From Podaxis mareebaensis (lineage: Eukaryota > Basidiomycota > Agaricomycetes > Agaricales > Agaricaceae): 64,000 nucleotides of DNA. Positions 31,016 through 41,701 of this stretch are shown one piece after another; the first letter of the stretch is position 1, and every line of letters starts with the position of its first letter. The notes under the pieces were generated by a model. That model was not told the DNA's origin. It saw only the letters and a program-made list of their open reading frames with translations, and searched no databases. A program made the position numbers and the translations under genes. The stretch is from assembly GCA_018524725.1 (NCBI GenBank), contig JAEUWP010000142.1, positions 36,096 through 100,095 on the forward strand. The letters run 5' to 3'.

Positions 31016-33462
31016 TCAGATATCAGTGTCGTAAATGATCTCCGCTTCGCCTCTACAGTACCTAGTCAGTCAACGTGTGAAATTAAATGATGCGACAAAC
31101 CTCTTCTCCACGCCCTTCATGGAAGTAAAGTAAGTAATAAATAAACACACCAACTACTGGACGATGACGTACATTTTCCATCCATGCGATTTGGGCCTTC
31201 AGCTCCGTAACTCCGAACAACAGAATAATGTCGACTACGATCTCAAAATAGAGTCCTCTGAAGCCGAAACAAAGCGGGATCGGAATATTTGCCAAATTGG
31301 CCTTGACGGTGCACACATCATGGAAGTTGGCTGTAAATCACTTGAGAGATTTTGCCACCGCTTAGGTCAGTCTCACCTACCTCGGTCATTGTCCATCCAC
31401 TGATACTTGCCCGGCTCCAAATTGCCTCGATAACATATGATTTCCTTTTCCATCGTTTTGAGGAACAGTGGGTTCCGGGTGCTTCTGGTATAGGTGCAGC
31501 GGAACTCTTGCGTATCCGAAACCTGGGTGTTCTGTTCTCCAAAACATAAGAACCCAGATCGAAGGAAAATACATGATATTACCCTCTTCAGAATAGCACT
31601 GAACCCATCCGGAATAGCCATCTCTCCAGAGCACATCTCGATGCATTGCCATTTGCGTCTCACGTGTTCTGGGACGGTCGGATTGTATTTGACACAGCAG
31701 TTAACGCCAAAGGCATGACGCGAGACTCGAGTACGGACAGGACAGTCTAGGACGCCTGAAACGGCGCCATCTGCAACTACTTTATTACTGTAACGAGTCG
31801 AAGTAAGTCAAAATGGTTCTTAACCGCCGACTTTGAGATGGTGCTTACACCTGTGTGTCCGGGCTGAAAACACGTAAGCCATAAGATTCCAGGCCCTCTT
31901 TCACTTGATCGAAAAGATAGTCGCTCGCGGCGAAACCACCGACAAGGAAAACAGTCTTTTAGACGTGTGAGAACATATCATAGACATCAAGAATGACGCT
32001 CACAGAAATGGGTTTATGGGCAATACGGCGTTGAGTCAGTACGCCATCAATGATGCACTTGATAGAAGGCTCGAAGAAAGAAGCGACGTCCTTCCCATGT
32101 GGACTTGAGCAATTCGGACAGAAGATATAAGCTGTGTGCGTACCCCTCAAGGCGGAGCTTGCCCCCACTGATCTTCAACTTGACATCCTTGTCGCGAGCA
32201 GAGCCGAAGCGAATGTAGTAGGGTTTCGACGGGTTATCGAAGGAACACTTTGTCCTCTTATCGAAATACCGTCCCATTTCGGGAATGTCTCCGTGGAACT
32301 TGGAGCCTTTGAGAAATCCTAAGAAAGGGTGAGTCTGACATCATAGCAGTAGCGCTGAGTTTTAACGTACTATCTAGGTATTCTTCAGCTGCCTCCGTTA
32401 CGAAAATGGAGCCTTTGAAATAGCCTAAGGGTACCGTGAGCTGAGAACTGTCGAGAGAATTGTTTGCCACCCACACTGTGACTCCGCAATCTCCTCAAAG
32501 CTCTTTCCGTCGGGCTTGCAGGCATACGCGCTAAGGTCCAAGGTTCCTCCTCCGGCATCGACGATGATAACACCTTCGCCTTGCTTTAAAGGCAGATATC
32601 AGTCGCCAGCGTTGTTCCCAAGCACGAAACTAGCGGCTTACCCGAATCGAGTCGTTCACCGACCCCTTCTCAATGCACCGGTTAAGACTCGCTCCTCCCT
32701 CCGTAATAAAGGTAAGCTTATTTCGTCCCCCAGAGGGGATTAGGCCGGCCTTCTCTGCTGCTTGCCTCATAAGAGCTTGTTGGGGACCTTCCCATCCATT
32801 AGGATGCGAAAGAACATAGTGAATCTCTGGCCCGTTCCAAAGATTGTACCCAATGCCCGGGTGCTGTGCTTGGATGTATTGCTTGGCGCAGTCGTTGAGA
32901 TACTTGAGAAAATCCGACAAGACTTCCACGACCGTCTTGCCAAGTGGTAAAAGCTTAATGCGGTTGGCATTCATTGCGAACTCTCTCGTCTTGGGACGCA
33001 AGTGCAACTTAAACCTGTGGAGGACATCGAGATAGGCGAGCGACTATGGATACACCGAAACAACGCACCATTCCACTTTGATCAAGTCTTCATCTTCCGC
33101 GATAATGTCCATTCCATCTCTCTCAGTCTCTGCACCAGCAGCACGCACTTGACCGTCTTTGCTGTAGTACATCACCGAGGGAATTTTTGAATCCTTGCCA
33201 GCCGTTTCTTGACCTGGAAATCTTTAGCTGAGTGTCAGAGCTGCATAAAGTTGTTACTGCAACAGTAGCTCAACTTGTGCACGCCCTGAATCTCTGGCTC
33301 TTTCCCTGGGTCGAGAATGCTAAACATTCGTCAATCTCCTTCGTTACTTACACATTCGTCTATGTCGCTGGGTTACCTGTATGACATGCCACTGTATGTA
33401 GTTCCCACATCAAATGCAAGAATCAACTTGCGTTCTGTGCCGGAGTATTGCTCTCTAGGCAT
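31016..33462 (-). CDS. HSPA12-like Hsp70-family ATPase, copy 1
   Basis: Fourteen exons in phase (starts on the minus strand 33462, 33319, 33221, 33014, 32583, 32424, 32318, 32103, 31955, 31787, 31531, 31330, 31114, 31061) give 591 aa. Actin/Hsp70 ATP-binding motifs are present in order: FDVGTTYSG (about residue 17), VDAGGGTLDLSAY (about 227) and TVFLVGGFAASDYL (about 366). The C-terminal 180 residues are not a canonical Hsp70 substrate-binding domain, as in the HSPA12 branch that is expanded in agaricomycetes. Exon 13 is 14 nt. The gene is divergent from coiled-coil gene A, 325 bp apart. Chaperone activity is not shown; a regulatory or defence role is speculation. Confidence 0.85.
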
Positions 33463-33612
33463 GTTGGAGAACGGGGGAATGCGTGTGTTCACGACTGTGG
33501 GCGGACGGCTCTTTATCTCACAGCTTACCTTACACGTGCCTTGCCACAATGCGCACGTTGTAACCTGACGGATTGTGAGGAGCGCTGCGGTGGCCTAATG
33601 ATCGGGCTAAGT

Positions 33613-33614
33613 AA
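33613..33614. other. Empty target site matching the transposon insertion in unit 2
   Basis: The sequence AAGTAATACACTGGCAC here corresponds to AAGTAATA-transposon-TACACTGACAC in unit 2 (38890-41540). It is the unoccupied TA target, which fixes the transposon boundaries. Confidence 0.75.
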
Positions 33615-33786
33615 TACACTGGCACTAAGTTCATCAGTCAATTAGTACTATAGGAAGCTATGACCATTCATTCGAGAAGCCCTTCTCGAAATGAAACAAA
33701 CCACGCCTCGTACCTAATTTCATGCAACAAATCAACTGCGGCGCCTTCAATCGCACGTCCTTACTCTCAATCAACACAATCACCCA

Positions 33787-35132
33787 TGGAACAATTCAAG
33801 AAAATCAAGGAAGTCGTGATCAGCGAGGGCCAGAGAAAGGGCACTGAGAGTGAGAGCGGGGAAGGGGAGTACATGCCCCTTAGGAGGCCAAGATCGACAC
33901 CAGAGTGACCACAGCCGCCCACCAATACCAACGCACCTTCTCCGTCAATCCGTCGATCCGTAATTCGGCTCGGATCGGGGTTTGGAACTCCAACCAAACT
34001 CAGGAAGATTGACGAAAGCGCAGCCGCGGGGGAGGTGATGGAACACAACGAAGCAATCGACGGAAGTCGCAGGTCAGCCCACGAGACGAGCACCTACAGC
34101 AGCTATACGCCGAACGAGAGCAGTTGCTGAAAAGCAATTCGCGGATGAACGAAAGGAATCACCGTAGGAAGACAGAGTCGGAGTCCCTGAAGGCACGAGA
34201 TGATGCGGAAACATGGGAGGACGAGTTGTTCGAGATTAGTTCGAAGAAGCTGGAGAGCACACATGCCCTCATTCACACTCACTCCTCCGCTCCAGGAGAG
34301 GACGTCAGACACAAAATCAAAGAGCTTAATGAGGAAATCGCCCACATCGCGCCCTGTGTTGTTGGAACGCCCATTGTGAAGAACACGCGACTGGATGGTC
34401 TGAGAAGCCACCCCGGTGGTGGCTTCGTGGACTTATTCTAGAGAGGCGGAAAGCTCCTCATGGCAAGAGAAGTGCGCAGGCGATTCTCCAGATCGATCTC
34501 GTGCAATCGTGCAAGAGACTTATCGACTCTTGATGCCTTGGAAAGCCGGATCTCAGCCTATTTCTCGATCGCTTATATGATCGCATACGCGGCAAAGGTA
34601 AGTCGGAACTTAGAGTCAGTTCTCTATACTAATAATAAATATAGAGGAGCAAATAGTGGCGGGGAAATGGAGGCAAATTACATTCGGGCAATTACCACAT
34701 GGTCCCGAGACGGATGTCTTGCAGAATTATACAATCGAAACGACGAAGAATCTAATGGAAATCGCGTCCTGCGCGGGATGGGGAGGAGATATTCAGGAAA
34801 TTCAGTAGCGGGTTTGGAAGTTGATGGTGACAGCAGAAGGCATAAGGGTGGACGTGAAAGCAGGAAACTTCTCAGCCGACCTCCAGTCGTGGGTCGCCAG
34901 CTATAGCGAAAGATATGAGGAAGATATGATGAAGGACGCTGGCGGTACTTTTGGGCTTGAGAGGATCCAAACCGTTTTGCGCTGCCATGTGCTGGGAAGC
35001 ATGGGGTTAGGGCTGAAAGTGCGAAGAACTGGAGCTGGGGCAAGCTCAGAGAAGTTGAAGGAGTCGCGATCCAGAACAGGAGTTGCCCTCATGGAGTCTC
35101 TCCCAGAGCGACATCATTCTACCAAACGTTGA
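33787..35132 (+). pseudogene. Pseudogene of coiled-coil gene A (unit 1)
   Basis: This aligns along its whole length with the intact gene at 41702-43044 and starts with the same MEQFKKIK. Lesions relative to the intact copy: an early stop (TGA near 33906, where the intact gene reads CAG TCA), a frameshift in the low-complexity part near 34050, a CAG to TAG change at about 34439 (FVDLF then stop), and a TAG near 34808 in exon 2. The intron position before EEQIVAGKWR is kept. The C-terminal ERHHSTKR is still readable. No functional product is expected. Confidence 0.85.
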
Positions 35133-35340
35133 ATTCCCGGGCTCGACGTGCTCTTCTCTATTGAAGGAAAGGATATTGACGGTATACGAATAGCGTAGTG
35201 CCCGGACATAGGTCGAGATAATACTATTCCCTGGAAACTTGAGCCATTTCCCTCGAAGTCTCTCAGACGGCGCCTCATGTTCTTACGTGACAAGGGAACA
35301 AACCCTCCGCACTAAATAGGCGCAAAGAAAGTTTGTGCCA

Positions 35341-35870
35341 ATGGGTGTTCCCAGCCGGCTGCTTGGGCCGACCTGTTGTAACATCGTTCCCACACCAGAA
35401 CCTACAATTCCGTCTCCCAGTGGGTCCCCACCCAAGCCATCAGCACGAGGTCCATTTAGTCAGAATCCGCAGTACGACAGGCTGTTGCCGGTCGATGGCG
35501 CTCTATGGCTGGCGAACTACCGGTGATGCCCCCGCCTCACAAACTCGGGAGGAAGTGCTCGCATCCGTATATCCAGCATTGGCCGCTTTGCGGGTGTTGT
35601 GTGGATGTGTTTCTGACCAGAAGGCCCGCGAGAAACTAGCCAAAGCGTTTCGGCAACGTACTGGGCCCCTTCTCGACAAATGCCTCAGATTTCGGAAAAT
35701 GACAGGAGAAGGGGTGGCGCCAACGGACATTCAGCCGTATGCAGTGGCCACCGGCGACGAACGTGATCCGAGATCAGTTGATCTGGAATACGAGGGTGAG
35801 AAGGATGAAGCGGCGAAGGAAAAACAGGGGGCCGGTCGCGCGTCTGCTCGGTGTGGGGTTATACTCTGCA
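35341..35870 (+). pseudogene. Pseudogene of coiled-coil gene B (unit 1), internal deletion
   Basis: The left part (to about 35475) matches the B upstream region at 43263-43400. The right part (from about 35476) matches exon 2 of the intact B from 44285. About 884 bp, including the entire first exon with the coiled coil, is missing at the junction. The remaining frame keeps GPLLDKCLRFRKM and TDIQPY, but is frameshifted near 35850 where the intact copy continues VVACSLGVGLYS. A 191-aa frame covering it is a relic, not a gene. Confidence 0.8.
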
Positions 35871-36278
35871 TTATGTATGGTACTTTGCCCCTTCTATCGA
35901 AGAAATAAGTAATTCTTGCTCTCCATGATGCAACAGCTTTTTCAAGGAGTTGACAACTGCCGGTCTTGTTCTGCAAGATTGTCATAAAATTATGAAAAAG
36001 TGATAAACTAGTGCCATGTATATGCACCAAGCTTCGTGCAGCTTGAAAGTTACAAGTGGATAGGTGTAAAGAGGACTGGGAAAGCTGTTCATGACTCGAA
36101 ATTTTTCAAAAGGACCATCAACGACAGTACACCAAACCTATGAACCTCCTGTTGTAAGCGTCTCACGGTCGTTGCCAAAATTGACGCGATGATTCTGCGA
36201 TGTTCCCAATGTGATTAAAACCAAGGCAAATCTGTACAAATACACAAAAGCTTAGGGCCTACGATCTTTCACCTTCAC

Positions 36279-38738
36279 TCAAACATCCGTGTCGTAAATG
36301 ATTTCTGCTTCTCCCCTAGAGTGCCTAGTCAGTCACCAGTGTATGAAATCGAAAAGATGTGGCAAACCTCTTCTCCACGCCCTGCAACATGGAAACAAAG
36401 TTAGTCAATGGGGTTTTAATGAACTAATCAACAATCGGAACAACGTACATTCTCCATCCATGCGATTTGGGCCTTCAGTTCCGTGACTCCGAACAAAAGA
36501 ATAATGTCAATCACGATCTCATAATAGAGTCCTCTGGGGCCGAAACAAAGTGGGATCGGGATATTCCTCAAATCGGCCTTGACAGTGCACACATCACGGA
36601 AGTTGGCTGTAAATCGCTTGAGAGATCTTGCTACCCCCTGGGTCAGTCTCACCTACCTCGGTCGTTGTCTATCCACTGATACTTGTCCTGTGGTAAATTT
36701 CCCCGATAACATATGATCTCCTTTTCCATCGTTTTGAGGAACAGTGGGTTGGGGGCGCCTCTGGTATAGGTGCAGCGGAACTCTTGCGTATCCGAGACCT
36801 GGGTGTTCTGTTCTCCAAAACATAAGAACCCAGATAGAAGGAAAATGCATGACATTACCCTTTTCAGAATAACACTGAACCCATCCGGAATAGCCATCTC
36901 TCCGGAATATAACTCGATGCATTGCCATTTGCGTCGCACGTGTTCTGGGACGGTCGGATTGTATACGACACAGCAGTTAACGCCAAAGGCATGACGCGAG
37001 ACTCGAGTACGGACAGGACAGTCTAGAACGCCTGAGATGGCGCCATCTGCGACTACTTTATTGCTGCGACGAGCCGAAGTAAGTCAAAGTGGTTCTTAGC
37101 CGCCGACTTTGAGATGGCGCTTACACCTGTGTGTCCGGCCTGAAAACACGTAGGCCATACGATTCCAGGCCCTCTTTCACTCGCTTGAAAAGATAGTCGC
37201 TCGCGGCAAACCCACCGACGAGGAAAACAGTCTTTTAGACGTGTGAGAACACATCGCAGACATCAAGAATGACACTCACGGAAATGGGTTTATGAGCAGT
37301 ACGGCGTTGAGTCAGTACGCCATCAATGATGCACTTGATAGAAGGCTCGAAGAAAGAAGCGACGTCCTTCCTGTGGGGACTTGAGCAATTCGGACAGAAG
37401 ATATAAGCTGTGTACGCACCCCTCAAGGCGGAGCTTGCCCGCAGTAATCTTCAGCTTGACATCCCTGTCGCGAGCGGAGCCGAAGCGAATGTAATGAGGG
37501 TCCGACGGATCACGGAAGGAACACTTTGTTGTCCTATCGAAATAACGCCCCATTTCAGGAATATCTCTGTGGAACTTGGAGCCTTTGAGAAATTCTAAGC
37601 AAAGGTAAGTCTGACGTTGTAGCGACAGCGCTGAGTTCGACGTACTATCTAGGTATTCTTCGGCTGCTTCCGTTACGAAAATGGAGCCCTTGAAATGGCC
37701 TAAAGGTACAATGAGCTGAGAACCGGCGAGAGAACTGTTTGCCACTCACACTGTGACTCCGCGATCTCTTCAAAGCTCTTTCCGTCGGGCTTGCATGCGT
37801 AGGCGCTAAGGTCCAAGGTTCCTCCTCCAGCATCGACAATGGTAATGCCTTCGCCTTTCTTTTGAAGACGGATGCCAATCGTCAGCACTGATCCCAAACA
37901 TGACACTGGCGCCATACCCGAATCGAGTCGTTCATCAATCCCTTCTCAATGCACCGGTTGAGGCTTGCTTCTCCTTCGGTAATGAAGGTAAGCTTATTTC
38001 GTCCACCAGACGGGACGAGACCAGCCTTCTCTGCTGCTTGCCTCATAAGGGCCTGTTGAGGACCTTCCCATCCATTAGGGTGCGAAAGAACGTAGTGAAT
38101 CTCCGGCCCATTCCAAAGACTCTGCCCAATCCCTGGGTGCTGCTCTTGGATATATTGCTTGGCGCATTCGTTGAGATACTTTAGAAAATCTGATAGGACT
38201 TCCACCACCGTCTTGCCAAGTGGCAAAGGCTTCATGCGATTGGCGCTCATTGCGAACTCCCCCGTTTTGGGACGCAAGTGCAACTTAAACCTGCGGAGGA
38301 ACGTGAGGGAGGCATACAGTCGTGGATACACTGAAACAGCCTACCATTCCACCTTGATCCAGTCCTCGTCTTCCGCGATAATGTCCATTCCATCTCGCTC
38401 AGTCTCTGCACCAGCAGCACGAACTCGGCCGTCTTTGCTGTAGTACATTACTGAAGGAATCTTTGCATTCCCGCCAGCCATCTCTTGACCTGGAAACCTT
38501 TAGCTGAGTGTCAGAGCTGCATAAAGTTGTTACTGCAACAGTAGCTCAACTTGTGCACGCCCTGAATCTCTGGCTCTTTCCCTGGGTCGAGAATACTAAG
38601 CACTCGTTAATATCCTTCGTTACTTACACATTCATCTATGTCGCTGGGTTACCTGTATGATATGCCACTGTATGTAGTTCCCACATCAAATGCAAGAATC
38701 AACTTGCGTTCTGTGCCGGAGTATTGCTCTCTAGGCAT
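36279..38738 (-). CDS. HSPA12-like Hsp70-family ATPase, copy 2
   Basis: This is a close paralogue of the gene at 31016-33462, with the same splice pattern by alignment; I checked the main junctions but did not list each one. It keeps the start MPREQYSGTERK, the phosphate motif FDVGTTYSG, the second phosphate motif VDAGGGTLDLSAY, the adenosine motif near LVGGFAASDYL and the C-terminal GEAEIIYDTDV. It is predicted at about 590 aa. No nonsense or frameshift was seen, so both copies look functional. Its divergent promoter region toward gene A is interrupted by a transposon, which may have changed its regulation. Confidence 0.8.
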
Positions 38739-38896
38739 GTTGGAGAACGGGGGAGAATGCGTGTGTTCTTGATTGTGGGCGGACGGCTCTTTATCTCACA
38801 GCTTACCTTACATACGCCATGCCACAATAGGCACGTTGTAACCTGATGGATCGTGAGGAGCGCTGCGGTGTGCTGTAATGATCGGGCTAAGTAATA

Positions 38897-38920
38897 CAGT
38901 CGCCTCTGTCTTAACCCATA
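38897..38920 (+). repeat. Left terminal inverted repeat of the pogo-type transposon
   Basis: It starts CAGTCGCCTCTGTC and ends TTAACCCATA. It pairs with 41506-41529 with one mismatch at position 5. Confidence 0.85.
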
Positions 38921-38924
38921 CCTG

Positions 38925-38954
38925 TCATAACCCATACTCTGTAATAACCCATAG
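38925..38954 (+). repeat. Subterminal 30-bp repeat, left copy
   Basis: A 30-bp block containing two AACCCATA units and CTCTGT recurs at 41455-41484 with one mismatch in the same orientation. More CCCATA motifs follow at about 38999-39055. Confidence 0.75.
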
Positions 38955-39185
38955 GATTTCCATGTAACGAAGTTCGTTCGCAGGGATTTGTAAGCAAAAA
39001 CCCATAACTCCCTGATACCCCATAACCCATAGCTATTTCGGCTCGAAACCCCATAGCGCCCACTGCCATAAATAGTATTATAGCACATTAGGATAGTAAC
39101 ATTTGGGCGTTTCGTCATCGTAACCTGGGAACCAGGAGGAAACTCAGAAGTTGAACCGTCATTCTGTAAAGATTTCGCATCTACT

Positions 39186-41351
39186 ATGCCCCCTACTAAG
39201 TCTAGTCCTACACTCATTCAAATTCTTGAGAAGGGCTACTCAGTGCTCGAGCGAGAAATACTTCCACGCAAAACCCGCCTCCAGAACAAACTTCTAAAGG
39301 GCGAGAAGATATCCACCGAGGATTCTGAATGGCTAGACAACGATGCCAACCTCGCTGATGCAGCACACGTTATTTCCTTTTTCAAGGAAAACCCTCACGC
39401 AACGTTGGACGACCTTGATGATGGACAAGCGGCTGTGGTGAGAAGGCTTAGGGTGGCTGCCGGTGATCTTCCCAAAGAAGTAGGGAAGAAGAGGAAGCGA
39501 GGTGTGTAATCATTTAGCTTTCATATATGGAATGATGTTTCTGATTGGAGAGCAACCCGGTCAGGTGCCGTGACTGCAGAAGACATCGAGAACTGTCAAT
39601 TGACGACAGGGAAGGCCAATTTGAAGAAGAATTCTAAACGCGTTAATGCCACGTTAGCACAGAGGATTGAAGTCCTTGACTGGCATCATGCCAATGGCAG
39701 GAACCAATCCAAAACAGCAAAACAGTTTGAGAATAAATTCCCTGGTCTCAAAATCAAACAACCATTAGTCTCGGCTTGGCTTAGGGAGGAGGCAATGTGG
39801 AGAGAAAGATATGAGGCTGAGGGAGGGATGGTGGCTGCATCGAAGAGGGTCAAACAAACTGAGCACCCCGAAGTGACGGAGATGCTTGAGTTATGGGTTC
39901 AACGAGCGATGGCCGACAACCTCATTATCAATGGAGATGTTATCCGGATGCAATGGGAACGGTTTGCAGACCGTCTTGGAATTCCGAAGGAGGATAGGCT
40001 CAAGCTCAGTGAGGGGTGGTTAACGAGCTTCAAGAAGCGGAATGGGTTGAAGGATCGAAAGAGGCATGGGGAGGCTGGATCTGCTTCTGTCGTGCAGGTG
40101 GCAGATGAACGTACCCGTGTTCAGAGTTACATTGAGTCAAAGGGGTATGAGCGGAAGAATATATTTAATATGGATGAAACCGGCTTGTTTTATGCGTATG
40201 TCACATTGACTTGTTCATGAAGTTACAGCTGGCTAACTCTATCCATTAGGATGCCACCTGATCGAGGACTCTCTGATAAGGCAACACCAGGGGTTAAAGG
40301 GAAAAAAATACGTCTCACATATGTCTTTGCTGTAAATGCTGATGGGTCAGAGAAACGAGAGGCTCTGGTGATTGGGCGATATAAGCAGCCACGCTCCTTT
40401 AACAGGAAGTCAGCAGCACAGCTCGGCTTTCAGTATCGCTTCAACCCCAAGGCCTGGATGACAACTGTCATCTATCAAGAATGGCTTAGCAAATGGGACA
40501 TGGAACTCAGACTTCAGCGACGGACGATTATTCTCTTACAGGACAATTTTTCCGGCCACATTTCCCCTGATGACCTCTCTAATATTCACGTCGTCAATTT
40601 CGCTCCCAATCTTACGTCCCACATCCAACCGCTGGACCAGGGGATCATTCGATGTTTCAAGGCGCACTACCGACGGCTATTTATCGAACGTGCTATTGAT
40701 CGCTATGAAATGGGAGTAACACCGGCAGATATATATAACATCAACCAGCTCGAAGCAATGCAACGTGCAAGAATTGCCTGGGGCATGGTTGATACCCAAA
40801 CCATTCGCAATTGCTGGAGAAAAGCTGGTATCCTTCCCGAAATGTCGTATACCACACAAGCTGTCGCCCAACCATCTGTCCCTGTCAGCACACTGCTGAA
40901 CGGTGATGAAGATCCGGTCATTGCACAGCTTGAGCAACAGGTCGAAGGTCTTCTGGACAACCTCGAGGCAACAGGTGTGCTTCAGAAGGAGAACCGAATG
41001 TCGATTGACTCGCTTCTCAATCCTGACCATGAGCAAGGGGGAATTGATGATGGAACAGAAGAAGAAATTTTCAACGCAGTGATGGAGTCACGCAGGATGC
41101 AGGAGATCAGCGAGATCAATGGCGGAGAGGACGACGCATTGGAGGATGACTCAGCTATTGACCCCCCTCGTCGCAAAGATCTTTTGCAGGCTTCCACTCT
41201 CGTGAGTAATTACCTCGCAACAACATCCCATTCATTCTCTCGCAAGCTAGAACAATTATTGCTTGCATTTAACCGTGAACTCCGCTTAGAGGAGACAGCT
41301 AACTTGGTAGAGACACGGATTGATGATTATTTCGTTAAATCTGGGAACTAG
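39186..41351 (+). CDS. Pogo-type DDE transposase (CENP-B-like HTH plus DDE_1)
   Basis: Three exons (39186-39501, 39565-40195, 40250-41351) give 682 aa with no lesion. The N-terminal 105 residues are charged and end in the basic KKRKRG. A Tc5/CENP-B-like helix-turn-helix region follows (about residues 125-300: RIEVLDWHHANGRNQSKTAKQF, then RLKLSEGWLTSFKKRNGLK). The DDE_1 catalytic region has NMDETGLFYAM (first Asp, about 309), ILLQDNFSGH (second Asp, about 412) and HIQPLDQGIIRCFKAHYRR (third acidic region, about 440). The C-terminal tail is acidic. The intact frame and near-perfect ends suggest a young copy. It is close to, but not part of, the flanking Hsp70-like and coiled-coil genes. Confidence 0.9.
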
Positions 41352-41454
41352 AACATTCAGAACTAGTTTTCAATGTCGTAGGTAGCTATTATGGCTAAAT
41401 AAATTTAATCAGAATTTTAATCGATTTTTTAATACCATTTTTTTCGCATCTCTC

Positions 41455-41484
41455 TCATAACCCATACTCTGTCATAACCCATAG
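41455..41484 (+). repeat. Subterminal 30-bp repeat, right copy
   Basis: This is a direct, not inverted, copy of 38925-38954 with one mismatch. Like its partner it could be a transposase-binding site. Confidence 0.75.
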
Positions 41485-41505
41485 CTCGGACCTTCCACCA
41501 ACTAC

Positions 41506-41529
41506 TATGGGTTAAGACAGAGGCAACTG
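41506..41529 (-). repeat. Right terminal inverted repeat of the pogo-type transposon
   Basis: This is the reverse complement of 38897-38920 with one mismatch, followed by TA at 41530-41531. Confidence 0.85.
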
Positions 41530-41701
41530 TACACTGACACTAGGTTCATCAGTCAATCAATACTATAAGAAGTTATAACCATTCATTCGAGAAGCCCTTC
41601 TCGAAATGAAACGAGTCACGCCTCGTGCCTAACCTCATGCAACAAACGAACTGCGGCGCTTTCAGTCGCACATCCTTACCCCCCAACCAACACGACCACC
41701 C

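Larger units (their letters stand above)
30880..35870. repeat. Segmental duplication, unit 1
   Basis: This unit aligns with 36150-44690 once the transposon at 38897-41529 is removed. Order and strands match: Hsp70-like gene (minus), then coiled-coil genes A and B (plus). Non-coding flanks are also alike (for example the GTGATTAAAACCAAGGCAAA block left of each Hsp70 stop). In this unit A and B are broken. Confidence 0.85.
38897..41529 (+). mobile_element. Pogo/Tigger-type DNA transposon with TA target duplication
   Basis: The element is 2,633 bp, with 24-bp terminal inverted repeats (one mismatch) that begin CAGTCGCCTCTGTC on the left and CAGTTGCCTCTGTC on the right. It is flanked by TA (38895-38896 and 41530-41531). 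The TA duplication and CAGT ends are typical of the pogo branch. The matching empty site in unit 1 (near 33613) confirms both ends. It carries one three-exon transposase gene with an intact frame. It inserted in unit 2, in the space between the divergent Hsp70-like and A genes. Confidence 0.9.

Noticed and set aside
35333..35908. A 191-aa open frame in unit 1
   Set aside because: It spans a deletion junction and a frameshift relative to intact gene B, so it is a pseudogene relic rather than a gene.
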